In this document: piece by piece, positions 1 to 11,885 of the stretch
Numbering within the stretch: position 1 is the stretch's first letter
Layout of the letters: each line of letters starts with the position of its first letter
DNA from: Symsagittifera roscoffensis
Taxonomy: Eukaryota > Xenacoelomorpha > Acoela > Convolutidae
DNA: 64,000 nt
Assembly: GCF_963678635.1 (NCBI RefSeq)
Contig: NC_087067.1
Span: 37,024,686-37,088,685 of the forward strand
Direction: 5' to 3'
Notes under the pieces: generated by a model
What the model was told of the DNA's origin: nothing
Database searches by the model: none
What the model saw: the letters and a program-made list of their open reading frames with translations, nothing else
Program-made: the position numbers and the translations under genes

Positions 1-1
1 T

Positions 2-2891
2 ATTTTAGGACATAATATAGAAAGAAAGACAATAAATCCATTAAAATCACGCATTGATGCTATTCAAAAACTTCAACCACCAACAAACAAAAAGAAAATC
101 CAAGAATTCCTTGAGATGTTGAATTTTTTAAGCAAATACGTTTATAAAATGCAATTATATTTAAGACCATTCTATAATATCCTCAGACAACAAAATAATT
201 TTGAATGGAATACAGAACATCAAACACGATTTGAAGAAATTAAAAAACTCCTAACTGAACAAATTTCAAATACAATTCCAGATCCAAAACAACCATTCTA
301 TGCAATGTGCGATGCTTCAAGTTTCGGTATTGGCGCAGCATTATTACAATCACACAACGGTACAAATAAAATGAAGCTTATATCAGCAAATTCTCGATTA
401 TTCACTCAAGCAGAGCTACGACTCTCAACTTTAATGAGAGAATGTACAGCTATAATTTATAGACTTACAGAATATGAATTTCTGATACTTGGATCAAAAC
501 ATCCAACAGTTCTATTCACAGATCACAAACCAATCATTTTTCTCTTTACACAACAGTCAAACCCAAATCACCGAGTTTATAGATTTCAATTAATTCTAAT
601 GAATTTTCCAAACTTACATATAGTTTGGACAGCAGGAAAAAATCTTGCCTTACCAGACACATTAAGTCGAAATACACCACCTGAATTACTTATACGTAAA
701 ACTACAGTTGAAATACCCAAAAATATAAAATTTTACCTTGCAGAAAACGAAACATCACCCCGACTAAAATGCAAATATGCAGTAAAAACCGACATTGAAC
801 AATCACAGATAAATAACCTACAACACTTCCCACTTTACTTAGATTGCCAAAATAACCACTACGAAGTTGATCTACTTGGAACATCAAATTTCAAACCAAT
901 TCCATACTCACAATGGATAAAAAATAACACCCAACAAAAAAGAGTAAAACAACACTCGCATAAAAAAGATCTTTTTCCGTTAATTGAAAAAGAAAATCTA
1001 ACTGATAAAATAAATTTATCAGGACCACAAACAAATGATTCAAAATACACAATAAATCAAGTTTTTGACCTCCATGACCCACTTGACACAATTCCTTCAT
1101 CTAAATTAGAAATTGAAAACATTTTTCTCCCCCCAACAGATAAATTTACAATTAATACCTTGAAACAATATCAAAATCTTGACCCAGTAATTAGACAACT
1201 AAAATCATGGCACAATTATAAAACTAAACCCGTAAAGGCAGATACCACAATTTTAGGAAATAAAACACTCCTCCGATATTTTCGAAAATTTAATAATACA
1301 ACAATTAATGAAAACACAGACCTTCTAGAATACCAACTAAATGAATCTACAGTTCCCTGTCTCTCATTAAGTATGATTCTCATAGCTTTTAACATTTCAC
1401 ATACACAAAACATTAAAGGACACTCTGGATCAGAGAAAACATATTCAAATTTTATACAAAATTTCTATTTCCCAAATGCACCAATTTGGATAAAAGTACT
1501 ATGCAATGATTGTATAGTATGTCAGCTAAATAAACCTTATCCAAATCAAAAACAAATAGCACAAAAACAAGATTTTAAAGGATAAAGTTTATACTTTAAC
1601 CATCGTATTTCATTTGATACAAAAGGACCAATTTCACCATCATCTGAAGGAAACTCCTACATTATGGTAATTGTTGACGCATTTACACATTATGTAGCAC
1701 TTAACCCAGTACCACATTGTACCGCTTATTACGCTTACACAACACTTTATGAACACTGGATAGCCAAGTTCGGACTACCCGAATTTTTAGTTACAGACAA
1801 CGGTACAGAATTCATAAATAATGAAATCATCACACTATGTAATTTATATAACATCAAACACAAACCACGTACATCTCATGCACCTTGGACAAACGGCTTA
1901 GTCGAAGGTATGAACCGTTCACTACAAGAATATCTTAGATGTATCATCAATGGAAATGATACAAGATACACCGAATGGTCAGCAGATGTAAAATTATTTC
2001 CCTTAGCATATAATTCACAAATCACGACAACTCTAGGAATGTCACGAAATGGTTTTTAATCAAAAGCCACGTAAACCAATTATTTTTACAGCAAACTCTC
2101 ATAAAAATGCACAAAGTCATTGTCAACCGAATAAAGACTCAATTTGTTATAACCTACCTTTACACACACATGATGAAGATCATTTTCATCACCCACAAAT
2201 TCTTAAATTAGCCTCCGGTACACACACCGAATGGATTTTAAATAGAGATAAAAAACTCAATGAAATTTACCAAAAAGTAACAAAAAAGTTGTTACAAAGG
2301 CAAAACAATAATGAACAAATAATTTCACGCTTTACACCAGCCTCCGATTTAAAAATTGGAACATCTGTTTTAATACCTAATTTTAACACTCAAAAAGGAA
2401 TTTCTAAAAAATTACAACCCCTTCGTAAAGGACCATACCAAATAATTGCCAAACCCACTGACGTAACATATAAAATCACCGACTCAGACCAAAAAGAAAT
2501 TGTTAAACATCGAAACAATCTATTACCTTATTACCCAAAAGAATACGCACTACGCGAATTAACTCAGTTATATTCTTTCACAGGTTTGAAAGTTATTCAA
2601 AATAACCCACATACGGAAAATGAAACAAAAGAACAACATGACATTCACCTCGAAAACCAAAATAAAAAATCAACTACAATGAAAAACAATACAAAAAAGC
2701 TAGATCAAAATATACCTCAAAAAGAAAGAAAAAATAGAAAAATGATAGAAAAAATTATACCCCAAGAACAAGTCGACAAATCAGAACATAGAGAGTCATC
2801 ACGACTTAGAAATCAACCACGCAAAAACTACAAGACATTCATCCCACAATCTAAAATATTAAAGAAAGTTGAATTTCAAAAACAGCTTTAA
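2..2891 (+). pseudogene. Pol fragment of element 1: RT thumb, RNase H, integrase
   Basis: One frame runs from base 2 through 1585. It shows the RT thumb/connection (FLEMLNFLSKY), then RNase H with a catalytic-type 'CDASSFGIGAAL' near 310-345 and 'LFTDHKPI' near 515-540. An integrase HHCC zinc-binding segment follows near 1395-1540 (H..H, then CNDCIVC). A TAA at 1583 interrupts the frame, which continues in phase from 1586 through the DDE core: 'FDTKGP' near 1635, 'VTDNGTEF' near 1790-1812 and 'GLVEGMNR' near 1897-1918. Near 2045 a small deletion shifts the frame to a second ORF (2049-2891) holding the integrase C-terminal region and a Lys-rich tail. Ty3-type domain order. Broken by at least one stop and one frameshift, hence a pseudogene. 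Confidence 0.9.
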
Positions 2892-3497
2892 TTTTACAAT
2901 TAATAATCTTTGCACCTCTGAAATATTTTGAACTTTCATTTTTCAAAATAACATGCTGACAAACACGCAGCAATTCTAGTTCAAAATTAGCCAATAGGAT
3001 TCATTCAATCCGTCACCTTCTATAACTCTAACACAAACCAAATAGACGAAAGATATTAAACTCCAGGCATATCTATATCTCAAAAATACCCCAGATCACT
3101 TGACAAATAAAAATAAAGAAAAAGAAGACCTCCCAAACACCATAAAATTCGCCCCCAACAATTTTTCACAAAACTCAACCCACTTGTCAAAAAACCAATA
3201 AATAATTCGACCACACTTGAAAATTGCCTCAAACAACAAAAAATATTCGATCAAGAAGCCATCATTTCTTAAATGCTCTTCTCTCGATCAGTCAACATAA
3301 TTCTCAACATTTTCATAATTTTTTTAACAATATTTAATTTTTTATTCATATCTTTTTGATACCTTTGAAGCTTTTGTAATAATCTTAATCATTTTTTGTA
3401 ATATTTTTTTAATTTTCTATTCCATATTTGAACTATACCTCCAACTTTCAAAAGCCATTGACCATATTCACAGGTACGAGTCACAAAACTTATCTAA
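2892..3497 (+). other. pol-to-accessory spacer of element 1
   Basis: About 0.6 kb of very AT-rich sequence between the pol stop and the next open frames. I see no conserved protein motif. T-rich runs occur near 3300-3420. It may hold signals for a spliced subgenomic mRNA, but nothing visible proves it. Confidence 0.4.
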
Positions 3498-3686
3498 ATG
3501 ATACGAACCATTTTTAGTAGAACAGATATTTTTTTACTATTTGTAATTTTTATAACATTTCTATCATCCCTTATCTTGATCATATGCAAATGTATAAAGA
3601 AGGCAGTCATAACATTCGCATTAGCAACAATTCTTCTAATTCTTTTTCTAGAAGAATACTACCATAAACATAAATTTTTTCACTAA
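3498..3686 (+). CDS. small hydrophobic ORF, doubtful
   Basis: A 62-codon frame beginning ATG at 3498 with two strongly hydrophobic stretches (about residues 12-30 and 36-52) and a basic C-terminal tail. It could encode a small membrane protein of the element, but AT-rich DNA easily yields hydrophobic frames. I cannot locate an equivalent in the deleted relative at 15819-23699. Confidence 0.25.
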   Translation: MIRTIFSRTDIFLLFVIFITFLSSLILIICKCIKKAVITFALATILLILFLEEYYHKHKFFH

Positions 3687-4828
3687 AAAATATCAATAAA
3701 AAACCCTCAAAAATTGCTAACCAACAATCACACAGTCAGTCTTCACCGACATCATCCCAAGATAACCCAACACCACCTACAACTACCCAAAACCCCCAAA
3801 CATCTACACGAATTTCTTTCCAAGATAACCCATATACCTTTGAAGAACGACACGCTCGCTTATCTGAACCACTAGAACCAGTTCAGCGACAAGCACCTCT
3901 AAGTGAACCAACATATAACTTGTACCCAACACTACCACAAGAATTAAGTAGAATACGAAATCTTAGTCAAAATCAAAATACATTTGAAATTAATAAACAA
4001 ATTATACATCCTCGACGAAACAGAAATTTTCAAACCCCCCGAGTTCATTTTGATATACCCCAATACCCATCACAAAGTACTCCGGAAAACCCCATTGGTA
4101 TATTACCAGAAACCCCTACGCTTCTTTCACAACGTAGCACCTCAAGTCTACCCTCAGATTACTTAGATTCAACACCAACATCTGAACAAATACGTGAAAA
4201 TCCCTTTAACCCTCCAAACCAAACATCACGACTACCATATTGGACAACACAATCATTCACACAAGGTGAACCCAATTTAATAAATGATCCAATAGATATT
4301 TCTACCGATACAACAACATCATCATCACTACCAGAAACATTATCACTACCATCAACACCATCAATAAGCCAAATTTCACCGACACCTTTTCCTTTTAATT
4401 TTCCAAATAACCTCGACGCTAGATACCAAGAACAATCATCAACAAATATCCCTCTAAGATTAGACTGGAATACATTCACAGCACCCCCACCATTATTTGG
4501 ACAGCACCCAGAAAGTAACCGACTACACAACTGGGCACTTGATAGATTACAATATAGACAAGATATCCACGAAGACATTCATGATCATAACATCCAAATA
4601 CTCCAACAAAATAGTCTACAATTAAAATTTGAAATCACGGTTAAACTAAACAACATTGCTCAACATCCTTACCCATTAAACCCACCAAATATAACAGCTC
4701 AATCACTACCACCACCATTTTTAAAAACTGAAGTAAAATATAAATACGACAGATATACCAAAAAGACAATTGGTTACATCAAATTCTATAACCCATACTC
4801 AGGATTATCATACACATGTATATTCTAA
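3674..4828 (+). CDS. Pro/Ser/Thr/Gln-rich ORF upstream of env in element 1
   Basis: The frame is open from just after a TAA at 3671 to a TGA/TAA-type end at 4828, about 385 codons, without any in-frame ATG that I can find. The first two thirds are rich in Pro, Ser, Thr, Gln and Asn and look disordered. The last 120 residues are more ordered (NWALDRLQYRQDIHEDIHDH, then a basic KYKYDRYTKK segment). Its end overlaps the Env-like start codon at 4816 by 13 bases, a compact arrangement typical of element genes. The missing ATG suggests expression by splicing, as an extension of another protein, or by a non-AUG start. Function unknown. Confidence 0.5.
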   Translation: MFSLKNINKKPSKIANQQSHSQSSPTSSQDNPTPPTTTQNPQTSTRISFQDNPYTFEERHARLSEPLEPVQRQAPLSEPTYNLYPTLPQELSRIRNLSQNQNTFEINKQIIHPRRNRNFQTPRVHFDIPQYPSQSTPENPIGILPETPTLLSQRSTSSLPSDYLDSTPTSEQIRENPFNPPNQTSRLPYWTTQSFTQGEPNLINDPIDISTDTTTSSSLPETLSLPSTPSISQISPTPFPFNFPNNLDARYQEQSSTNIPLRLDWNTFTAPPPLFGQHPESNRLHNWALDRLQYRQDIHEDIHDHNIQILQQNSLQLKFEITVKLNNIAQHPYPLNPPNITAQSLPPPFLKTEVKYKYDRYTKKTIGYIKFYNPYSGLSYTCIF

Positions 4829-7405
4829 AAATATTAATTTTTCTCCAACTCTTTTTTCTAGTAATTTCCGATCAGAACATAAATCTTTCTCCCCACACAG
4901 GATCCCAAGACTTATTAGTAACACATTACGATTGTGAAGAAAATGAACAAAAAACACTACACAAATATGCAACAAATCAAGTATCACAATGCGAAACAGA
5001 ACCACAAGCTATAGAAACTACAAATGTAATAGCGACACTCTATTCAAAAGCCCGAGCAACAACAGTTATAGGATATAAATTCACAGCAACATTCTCCGAA
5101 AAGAAAGTACATTGTTCACAAGTCTCAAATGGTAATATCAGAGTAATATCGAACGACTTTTACATCTCAATCCCGAAGATTGTAAAAACGAGTTACTCAG
5201 ACTAAATATCACAAGAAATAAAAACACAGACAGAAAGTTAGTATTTTTCCAAGTTTTTGCAGATTCTGTACATCAAGCAGAACTTGAAAGATATCAAGGA
5301 CATATAAAACTAGATTAAAAATACCCATACAATGGCGCACACGGAAGATTAACTTATGACATACACGATAAACACTGGATACCACACATTGGTATAAATA
5401 ACCCATCAAACTGCAAAGCAGACACAAAAAATAAAGGATATCAAGAAATAATGTTTTTCGATTGGAAAATACAACTCGAAAAAATACAACTCACACGCGA
5501 TTTATCTGACAACACAATGATCTATCAAGGAATTAGATTACCGTGTAAAAACAATCGAGGTTATTGTGACCCTACAACACGAACACAAGCAACAATTGTT
5601 TGGTTCCTCGAGGACACATGTACAACATTTCAAGTAGCAAAAATACACACCCGAATGATAAAATTTCACGAGAAATTATTTATACAATCAACTCCATATG
5701 AACAAGTAAATCCATCACGAAAACAAAGTACTGATTTTAGAAACATTCACAATATAGAAAATAAATTGACACGTTTTCAAACATATCAAGAAACAGAACT
5801 TGCATGCAAATACAGAAACCCACTTCACAAAACACAATATTCTGAAATATTAGTTGAATACGAAAAAGGTTTCGACATGACCACTGGAAAAATAAAAATT
5901 GACCCTTATGCCACAAGTCATCCTCTAAACGAAGGAACATCATATATACCAGTTAATTTTTAAAAAAGTAATGGTCAACCTGGTGGACATCTAAAGTCCC
6001 ATGACACTAGAAGCACACGTTTACAAGAACTATCACTAATGAATAATTCTTATTTTGGTAATATCCACTATGATATTCACTTAGATATGAAATTAGACTA
6101 CACAATTAGCCGAATATTTCAGGAAATGTCACTCTCTGAATTAGAAACACTTCACCAACTATGCGAATTAAAACGGACACAAATCTTACAATCACTTGCA
6201 CTAGCAGTATTAAAAATACCCTACGCAGGATATTTACTATCAGGAAATAGACCAAATTTTTTAGACTACGAAGGAAACATTTTATGGTTTTATACCTGTA
6301 CCAAAAAAGTATCACCACTATATGTTTTTGAAGATAAACGATGTTATAAAAGAATCCCTATCTTTTATAAAAATAAAGTACGTTTCGTTGACACACTTTC
6401 AAGATGAACCTATTTCTGGGATACCGCAGTCCCATGTGGATCAAAAAATAGCCACAATGTAGTACAACTGAACCCTGATGAAGATAAATATTACCTTCTT
6501 ACCCCATACCCCACATTAATGCAATCACCGAAAAAAATTTCACCAGAAAGCATTAGAGCTATTGCTCGAAACCCAAATATCGACTTACAATCAATTGGAA
6601 TATATCCAAAATCCGATATCCAACATCACATTAGAACACAACAATTCCAAGAATTATTAACACAAATGGACACTATACAAAGACAATCAATTGACCAAAA
6701 CTTACGCAAACTTGCCGAAACCGCAGGATTTGCAGATATCTATACACAAGATTATAGCGGATATTTTAAAGACATTAAAGACTATATATATCTAAACGGT
6801 GAAAAATACCGACCACAAGATATCTCACCTATAAATATTTTTAGCTTTGTTACACTAAAAAATGAAATTCTTGATTTTCTAGGATGGCCCTATTACATCT
6901 TAGAAAAATTGACTATTCTATACGCAATGTTTAACTTCATAGGATTTCTTTTTTCACTGTTAAAAGGAATCTATAATACATGTGCTATACACACACAAGT
7001 AAATAGACAAGCAAGTGTAGCACGCATACTCTTTGCAGGATTTTTTGGAATTTTTTCATCATCAATAAACAAAATTCATGAGGCGCACAAATAAAAGAAT
7101 ACAATACAAAAATAGCGACAAGACAGAACACGTACGACGAAGAATATAATAATATAGAAATAACGCCTACAGCACCACAGTTACCACCCCTACCACATAA
7201 CCATCCATTATCCCTAGTCCCACGAAATTTTCGAAATTTAGCAATAACACATAACCCAAATTTTAGACCAACCATATCGCAAAGTCCCATACAACATATA
7301 ATGACACATCATTCACAAGATGAAAATACATATGAACAAATTATAGAACAACCCCATACCACCGCTTTTCCGTCTCAAAATAATAATTTTTTTAGCCCAC
7401 GATGA
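4816..7405 (+). pseudogene. Env-like glycoprotein of element 1, broken
   Basis: Starts ATG at 4816 with an N-terminal hydrophobic signal-like stretch of about 20 residues. Open blocks at 4816-5205, 5451-5963, 6039-6407 and 6519-7094 are separated by stops and at least one frame change near 5205. The extracellular part holds many scattered cysteines. A hydrophobic membrane-anchor region lies near 6890-6990, with a second hydrophobic stretch near 7020-7060. After a further frame change the cytoplasmic-tail frame stays open to TGA at 7403-7405 and overlaps the next ATG (7402) as ATGA. Position after integrase, signal, cysteines and anchor together support an envelope protein. I cannot assign it to a fusion-protein class. 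Several disabling mutations make this copy non-functional. Confidence 0.65.
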
Positions 7406-9137
7406 GCCGACAACTTGGATCCCTACACCGCTCAAATTCCCATCCAACCAACCCAACACTCCAATTACAATAATTCCACTTTTTGCTTTCCCGCCACCCA
7501 ATTTCCTAACTAGTAATATAACATCAGGCACGAATTCAGACACTAATTCAAATATTTCAGTTTTATATTCCATTTCACAACTCAATAACCCTAATATTGA
7601 AACCCCTGATGAATTTGCAGACTCTGAACCATCTCCATCCAATAATTTTTAAACCAACTCCTCAATTTTTTCAAAACCTCCTTTTCAACCAATCCCACCA
7701 AATAACCCACTCCCATCCATTTCTACACCCTCTTATGCTTCACAAGTCACCCCAACATACTCTTCATTTCATTCAGACCGATCATCCAATTTTCCAGATA
7801 TTCCCCAAATCTCCCAAGAACTAGATAATTTTATCACGCTACAACAACAACCATTACACCTTAACACCCCCACTATAAATCAGATTTCTTCCACAATAGA
7901 ATCCTCAAACCTACCTACCCCTACACCCTCTTCAGCTTATTCTGCATCATTAGCACAATCATCCACTTCCACCGAATCATCAAATAGCACTAATAGAGCT
8001 TATCCCACTTTTAAAAGTAAATTCCCAAACCATCCGTTCCCAACCAAACCAGGAACAGCCCGTGAATATATTAATCATCCACATCATACTAACACGAAAA
8101 ATTTTCTAGCAATCACCTTACCTTCATTTCCACAATATACTTTAAACACCCCTCACGACACTAACGACACACGTAGTTTTATAGACGAACATGTTTTAAT
8201 GCCTACACTTCATTGGACATCATATTATCATTTTACTAATCCCCTTTGCCTACCTTTATGTAATACTTACATCGATATAGAAAGAAATCAAGATATGCTA
8301 TATCGACTCACCACATCACTCACACATAGACAATTTACTTATATAGGATATAAAAAATCACTAAAAACATTCACTGCACCCCGAGCTAACGAATATACGC
8401 TAGAATATTATGATCATAACATCATCCGAGCTAACCAAGACCAATTTTTAGATGATGATCGCTTCGCTAACCCACAAATCACAGAAAAATTCTTCATCAA
8501 AACACCATATGCATTTACACTCAATATATTTGATCGAAAATTCGACCACGTCATTTCTGAACCACTAACCGACATGCAAGCTTACGAAACTTTTAAAGAA
8601 AAATTTCAATTATTTTCACTAACCTTCAATTTCCTTGCACCACATGAACGCGATTTGTACTGCTCACACGACATTATGTTACGCACTAAACAAACCCACA
8701 CATATACATATTATCGTTTCATACAAAATCATTTTGATCTGCACACTCCATCAAGACAACCACACCACCGTTTTCAGTTTATTAACTCTAAATACACTTC
8801 ACCATTTTTTCTCAACTTCACATATGCATTAAAGATACTAACCTTCACGGTATTCTTCGCAATTATGATCCCATAACGCAAATGTATATATTTTGTCCCA
8901 TCACGAAGACCTTTAACGCAGAAGAATCCAGACCCTTCCTTATCCCACATGAATTTATCCAACCTATAGAAATCCCAATATTAGAATTCATCCACAATAC
9001 TAAATACAATCACAAATTATATAACCTCATTCAAAACACACCTTATGAGTTTTCAGTTGGCACTGAAGAACTAAAAACTATTAAAGCACTTCATAATACA
9101 CGACATCTTCCCCCACGGTTTTTTCCCCGACGACTAA
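7402..9137 (+). pseudogene. accessory ORF downstream of env in element 1
   Basis: Begins ATG at 7402, overlapping the env stop. The first about 260 codons are Pro/Ser/Thr/Asn-rich. The rest is a structured, aromatic-rich domain (open at 8199-8876 and 8882-9137) with segments such as 'HWTSYYHF', 'KYTSPFFLNF' and 'PIEIPILEFIHNT'. The deleted relative on the - strand (19533 down to 17760) encodes the same order of segments and stops at the equivalent point, so this is a true element gene. This copy has frame breaks near 7470, 7650 and 8876. There is no signal peptide or known enzymatic motif and I do not recognise the family. The stop at 9135-9137 is followed at 9141 by a consensus splice donor (CAG|GTAAGT). 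Confidence 0.6.
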
Positions 9138-10745
9138 CAGGTAAGTATAATTTATACATATTTTTCACTAATAAATTCAAATTAAAACTAACCATTCTTT
9201 ATCCATGTCTCATTTAAATTTTTAGTCTTCATCCCACGATCATCTGCAAAAAACACAAAAGAAAAATAAAAAATAGAAAACTTCTTCAAATTCTTCTAAC
9301 TCTATTAATATTTTGCACTAGATAAATATAATAAAATTCATACCAATGCAGTAAAATCATTTATAAATTGTTTCCCCAAAAGCAGTAATTTTAATAATGA
9401 TGAAAATTTGTAACTTAATTTTTCCCCAAACAACTAGCAGTAAAATTAAAATTCTATGTAGTAAATTGATAAAACAAAAATGCAATACTAACCTTTTGAT
9501 ATTTTCATTCACTCGCACAAGAATTCTATCCAAACTCGCACAGCTCGCCCACGAAGAATTGTTTAAATAATGAATTTCAGTTTCAAGTTTTCACACTCAA
9601 CAACTCTAACACACGATAACAAATTTCAAACTTTCCTTTAACCCGGTTGGAAAGGAATTATATACTAAACAAAACTAACCAACGCAGCTTACTAAACACC
9701 ACAAATCATAGAATAACAGCATGACTAAGAAAAGAAAACCAACGGTACCCAAACCGGATTAACCCAGTTTAAAACTGGATAAATTATTCTTTTGAAGACT
9801 ATTATAAAGTCTAAGAAAGAAATAATAAAACACAAAAAAGTCGAAAGACAAACCCATACCAAAAACAATTTGATTTTTGAAAAAAGGACACAACCAACGA
9901 AACATAAGAAAAACCACCACAAACCTGACATAAAACGTTATCACATAACAGGACCTCTCACAGAAACCGCACGAAATCATACTCCCACTCCTGGCCTAAC
10001 CCACCAGAGAGGACGTCCTGAGCATGCTCTATAGCCGGCCTAACCCACCGCGCTACATCCACGCTTTGTGACCACACTTCTATTTTTAATAAGAGGTACT
10101 CAAGGGTGAGTAACTCTTCAAAATAACCGAACTAAAACAAAATGCTTTTGTGAAAACAACTAACCAAAATCATAATTAAAACACTGAACTAATAAAAATT
10201 TTATAAAATGTAAATTATACCTTGCAGTATAAAGATCAGCATACAACAAAAAAGACGAACATCCAAAGACAAAATGACCCCACTACACTCGAAAAAGAAT
10301 GGCCAACCACAACCAATATGCCGTCCACAATCACAACTCAAAGGATTTAGAGTACGACTTGACTTCGCAGAAAAGGACTTCATCGAACTAGACCAATGAC
10401 CACCTCGATGTTCAAGTATACGTACAGATCCGAGTAACAAGGCATCCCCTCCACGCACAATCTCCACGCCATTCCCAGACGAGGTCGAATACAAAAGAAG
10501 TTCTCTACATAAAACAGAAAAACCCGTCATAGCAAACCATTCTGAAATCAGATTGATTTCGTTGGGAAACACAGTCGTTGTCACAAGAAGACACAACGAT
10601 TGATATCCATCATTCCAGCGTCCTGGAACTTCTCTAACCAGAGAAACCGGATAAGAATATGATGTTCGCCAAATACCAACATCCATCATCCATCCTTTGA
10701 ATTGCAGAAAGATAATTCTAAAAAACTCTGTAAAACCCGGATGGG
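9138..10745 (+). other. 3' non-coding region of element 1
   Basis: AT-rich sequence between the accessory ORF and the 3' LTR. Parts are recognisably shared with the antisense relative: 9620-10060 matches 16800-17250 inverted, including a GC-rich stretch at 10010-10070 with AGCATGCTCTATAGCCGGCC. A second GC-richer segment (10228-10690) matches 16240-16640 inverted and follows a possible acceptor (CTTGCAG at 10221-10227). The relation of that segment to the donor at 9141 is an inference. Confidence 0.5.
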
Positions 10746-11141
10746 TGGAACCTGATCTAAACTATATTTTATGATTGGATAAATTAGATATTTTACCACT
10801 GTAAAGTATTTAATATTAACCAATCATGATCCATCTAACTAACAACCCACTTGTTTGTAAGTGCTGAAATTACTTGTAATTTCAGCACCTGAGAGATTTG
10901 AATTTAACTTAGAAATTAGTTGCCTCTCCAAGAGAACTTCAGCAGCCGCAATAAACCAGTATACCCTAGATCTATTGAGCCTAGCAGAGACTAGTTAAAC
11001 AACCTGAGACTAGATAGTATAAGAGTAAGACTAGGATCGGTATTAGACTAAGAAGTTGCACGAATCTATCCGGCCGAAAATAAGATAGCGTGACGAGCAG
11101 ACGGTGTACCCTATCCGAAATTACTCTATGAGTTAACCACA
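10746..11141 (+). repeat. 3' LTR of element 1
   Basis: Starts TGGAACC and ends near ACCACA. It follows an internal sequence ending CCGGATGGG, where a polypurine tract would lie. Long stretches match the LTRs of the antisense relative at 15819-16183 and 23337-23699, most clearly the block at 11050-11130 containing CTATCCGGCCGAAAATAAGA. The matched boundaries set both ends to within a few bases. The 5' LTR is outside the window. Confidence 0.75.
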
Positions 11142-11739
11142 TCGGTCCTAACTCAATACAATTTAAAAAACCTTAATATATTTTTTTGTTTTTTTTCTAG
11201 CTTTTTTCTTTACATTTTTTTCTCTAAGGCTATATTGGAACAAGCTCAGGTAGATAACAATTTCTAATAATGATGTGATTATTCTGCAAAAACAACGTTT
11301 AGGTTTCAGGAAAACTAGGTTCATTTTCCATAAAGTTTTATTCTCTCTCACTCCTGAGAAGTGTATATTAGTTTGAAAATAATTAGGTAATTTTTTCGCG
11401 ACACTTTCGGTTCCGATATATTATAGTTTTGAGGAGGAGCGCACGCAAAAAAATGTTAAGTTTGTTCAAAACCTTCTGGCAAATTTCCCGAAAACGACTA
11501 TTTTGTTCTGTTTCCATTTCAAAAATTTGTCAAGTTTTGTAAAAATGGGATTTTTGTCGTGTGCTAGGGTAGCTCGGAATAAGTGCATCCCCTTTCGAGA
11601 AAATGCAGGATCCGCCCCTGATCTGCACTATGTCTTAGACAAGAGATGATTCCTTATATTTTTGCGAATGTAGTCATAAAAATGCAGCTATTTTTCTATT
11701 CATATTTAATTCAATATAACCCTATTTAATATCTCTTAG
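11142..11739. other. spacer between element 1 and the transporter gene
   Basis: No gene is visible. The missing first exon of the ammonium transporter (short extracellular N-terminus) could lie here or further upstream, but I find no convincing ATG exon with a donor. A MITE fragment occupies about 11525-11622. Confidence 0.5.
11525..11622 (-). repeat. hAT-like MITE fragment
   Basis: CCCTTTCGAGAAAATGCAGGATCCGCCCCTG resembles the inverted terminal part of the MITE copies at 14370, 15256 and 23783 (GCGGATCTAAG..TTCTCGAGGG). Only one end is present. Confidence 0.4.
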
Positions 11740-11885
11740 ATGGATTGTATGTGGTGATTGTGAGTTCGGAGTCTCCTGTTTCGAACCCGTGGGACGATGC
11801 CACTTGGATTCTCACTTCTACTTTCATTGTTTTCACGATGCAGAGCGGATTTGGAATGCTAGAATCAGGCAGTGTCTCCAGAAAG
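11740..11885 (+). CDS. amt: AMT exon a (TM1)
   Basis: Acceptor CTCTTAG at 11733-11739, donor AAG|GTAGAA at 11886. Encodes the first membrane helix region (TWILTSTFIVFTMQSGFGML). Starts with the last two bases of a split codon. Confidence 0.85.

Larger units (their letters stand above)
1..11141 (+). mobile_element. Env-containing Ty3-like LTR element (element 1), 5' truncated by window edge
   Basis: The window opens inside reverse transcriptase. It then reads, all on the + strand, the RT end, RNase H, integrase, a Pro/Ser/Gln-rich ORF, an Env-like ORF, an accessory ORF, a long A-rich 3' region and a 3' LTR at 10746-11141. The + strand is strongly A/C-rich, unlike the host exons. The coding frames carry several stops and frameshifts, so this copy is defective. 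A second, internally deleted relative lies antisense at 15819-23699; the LTRs and the accessory ORF match, so these parts belong to the element and not to the host. The RNase H-integrase order and motifs place it among Ty3/Metaviridae with an env gene. The 5' LTR, gag, protease and most of RT lie outside the window. Confidence 0.9.

Noticed and set aside
4159-4578. 139-codon - strand ORF
   Set aside because: Antisense shadow of the Pro/Ser-rich element ORF.
10201-10689. 162-codon - strand ORF
   Set aside because: Antisense to the element; the matching region of element 2 does not keep the frame.
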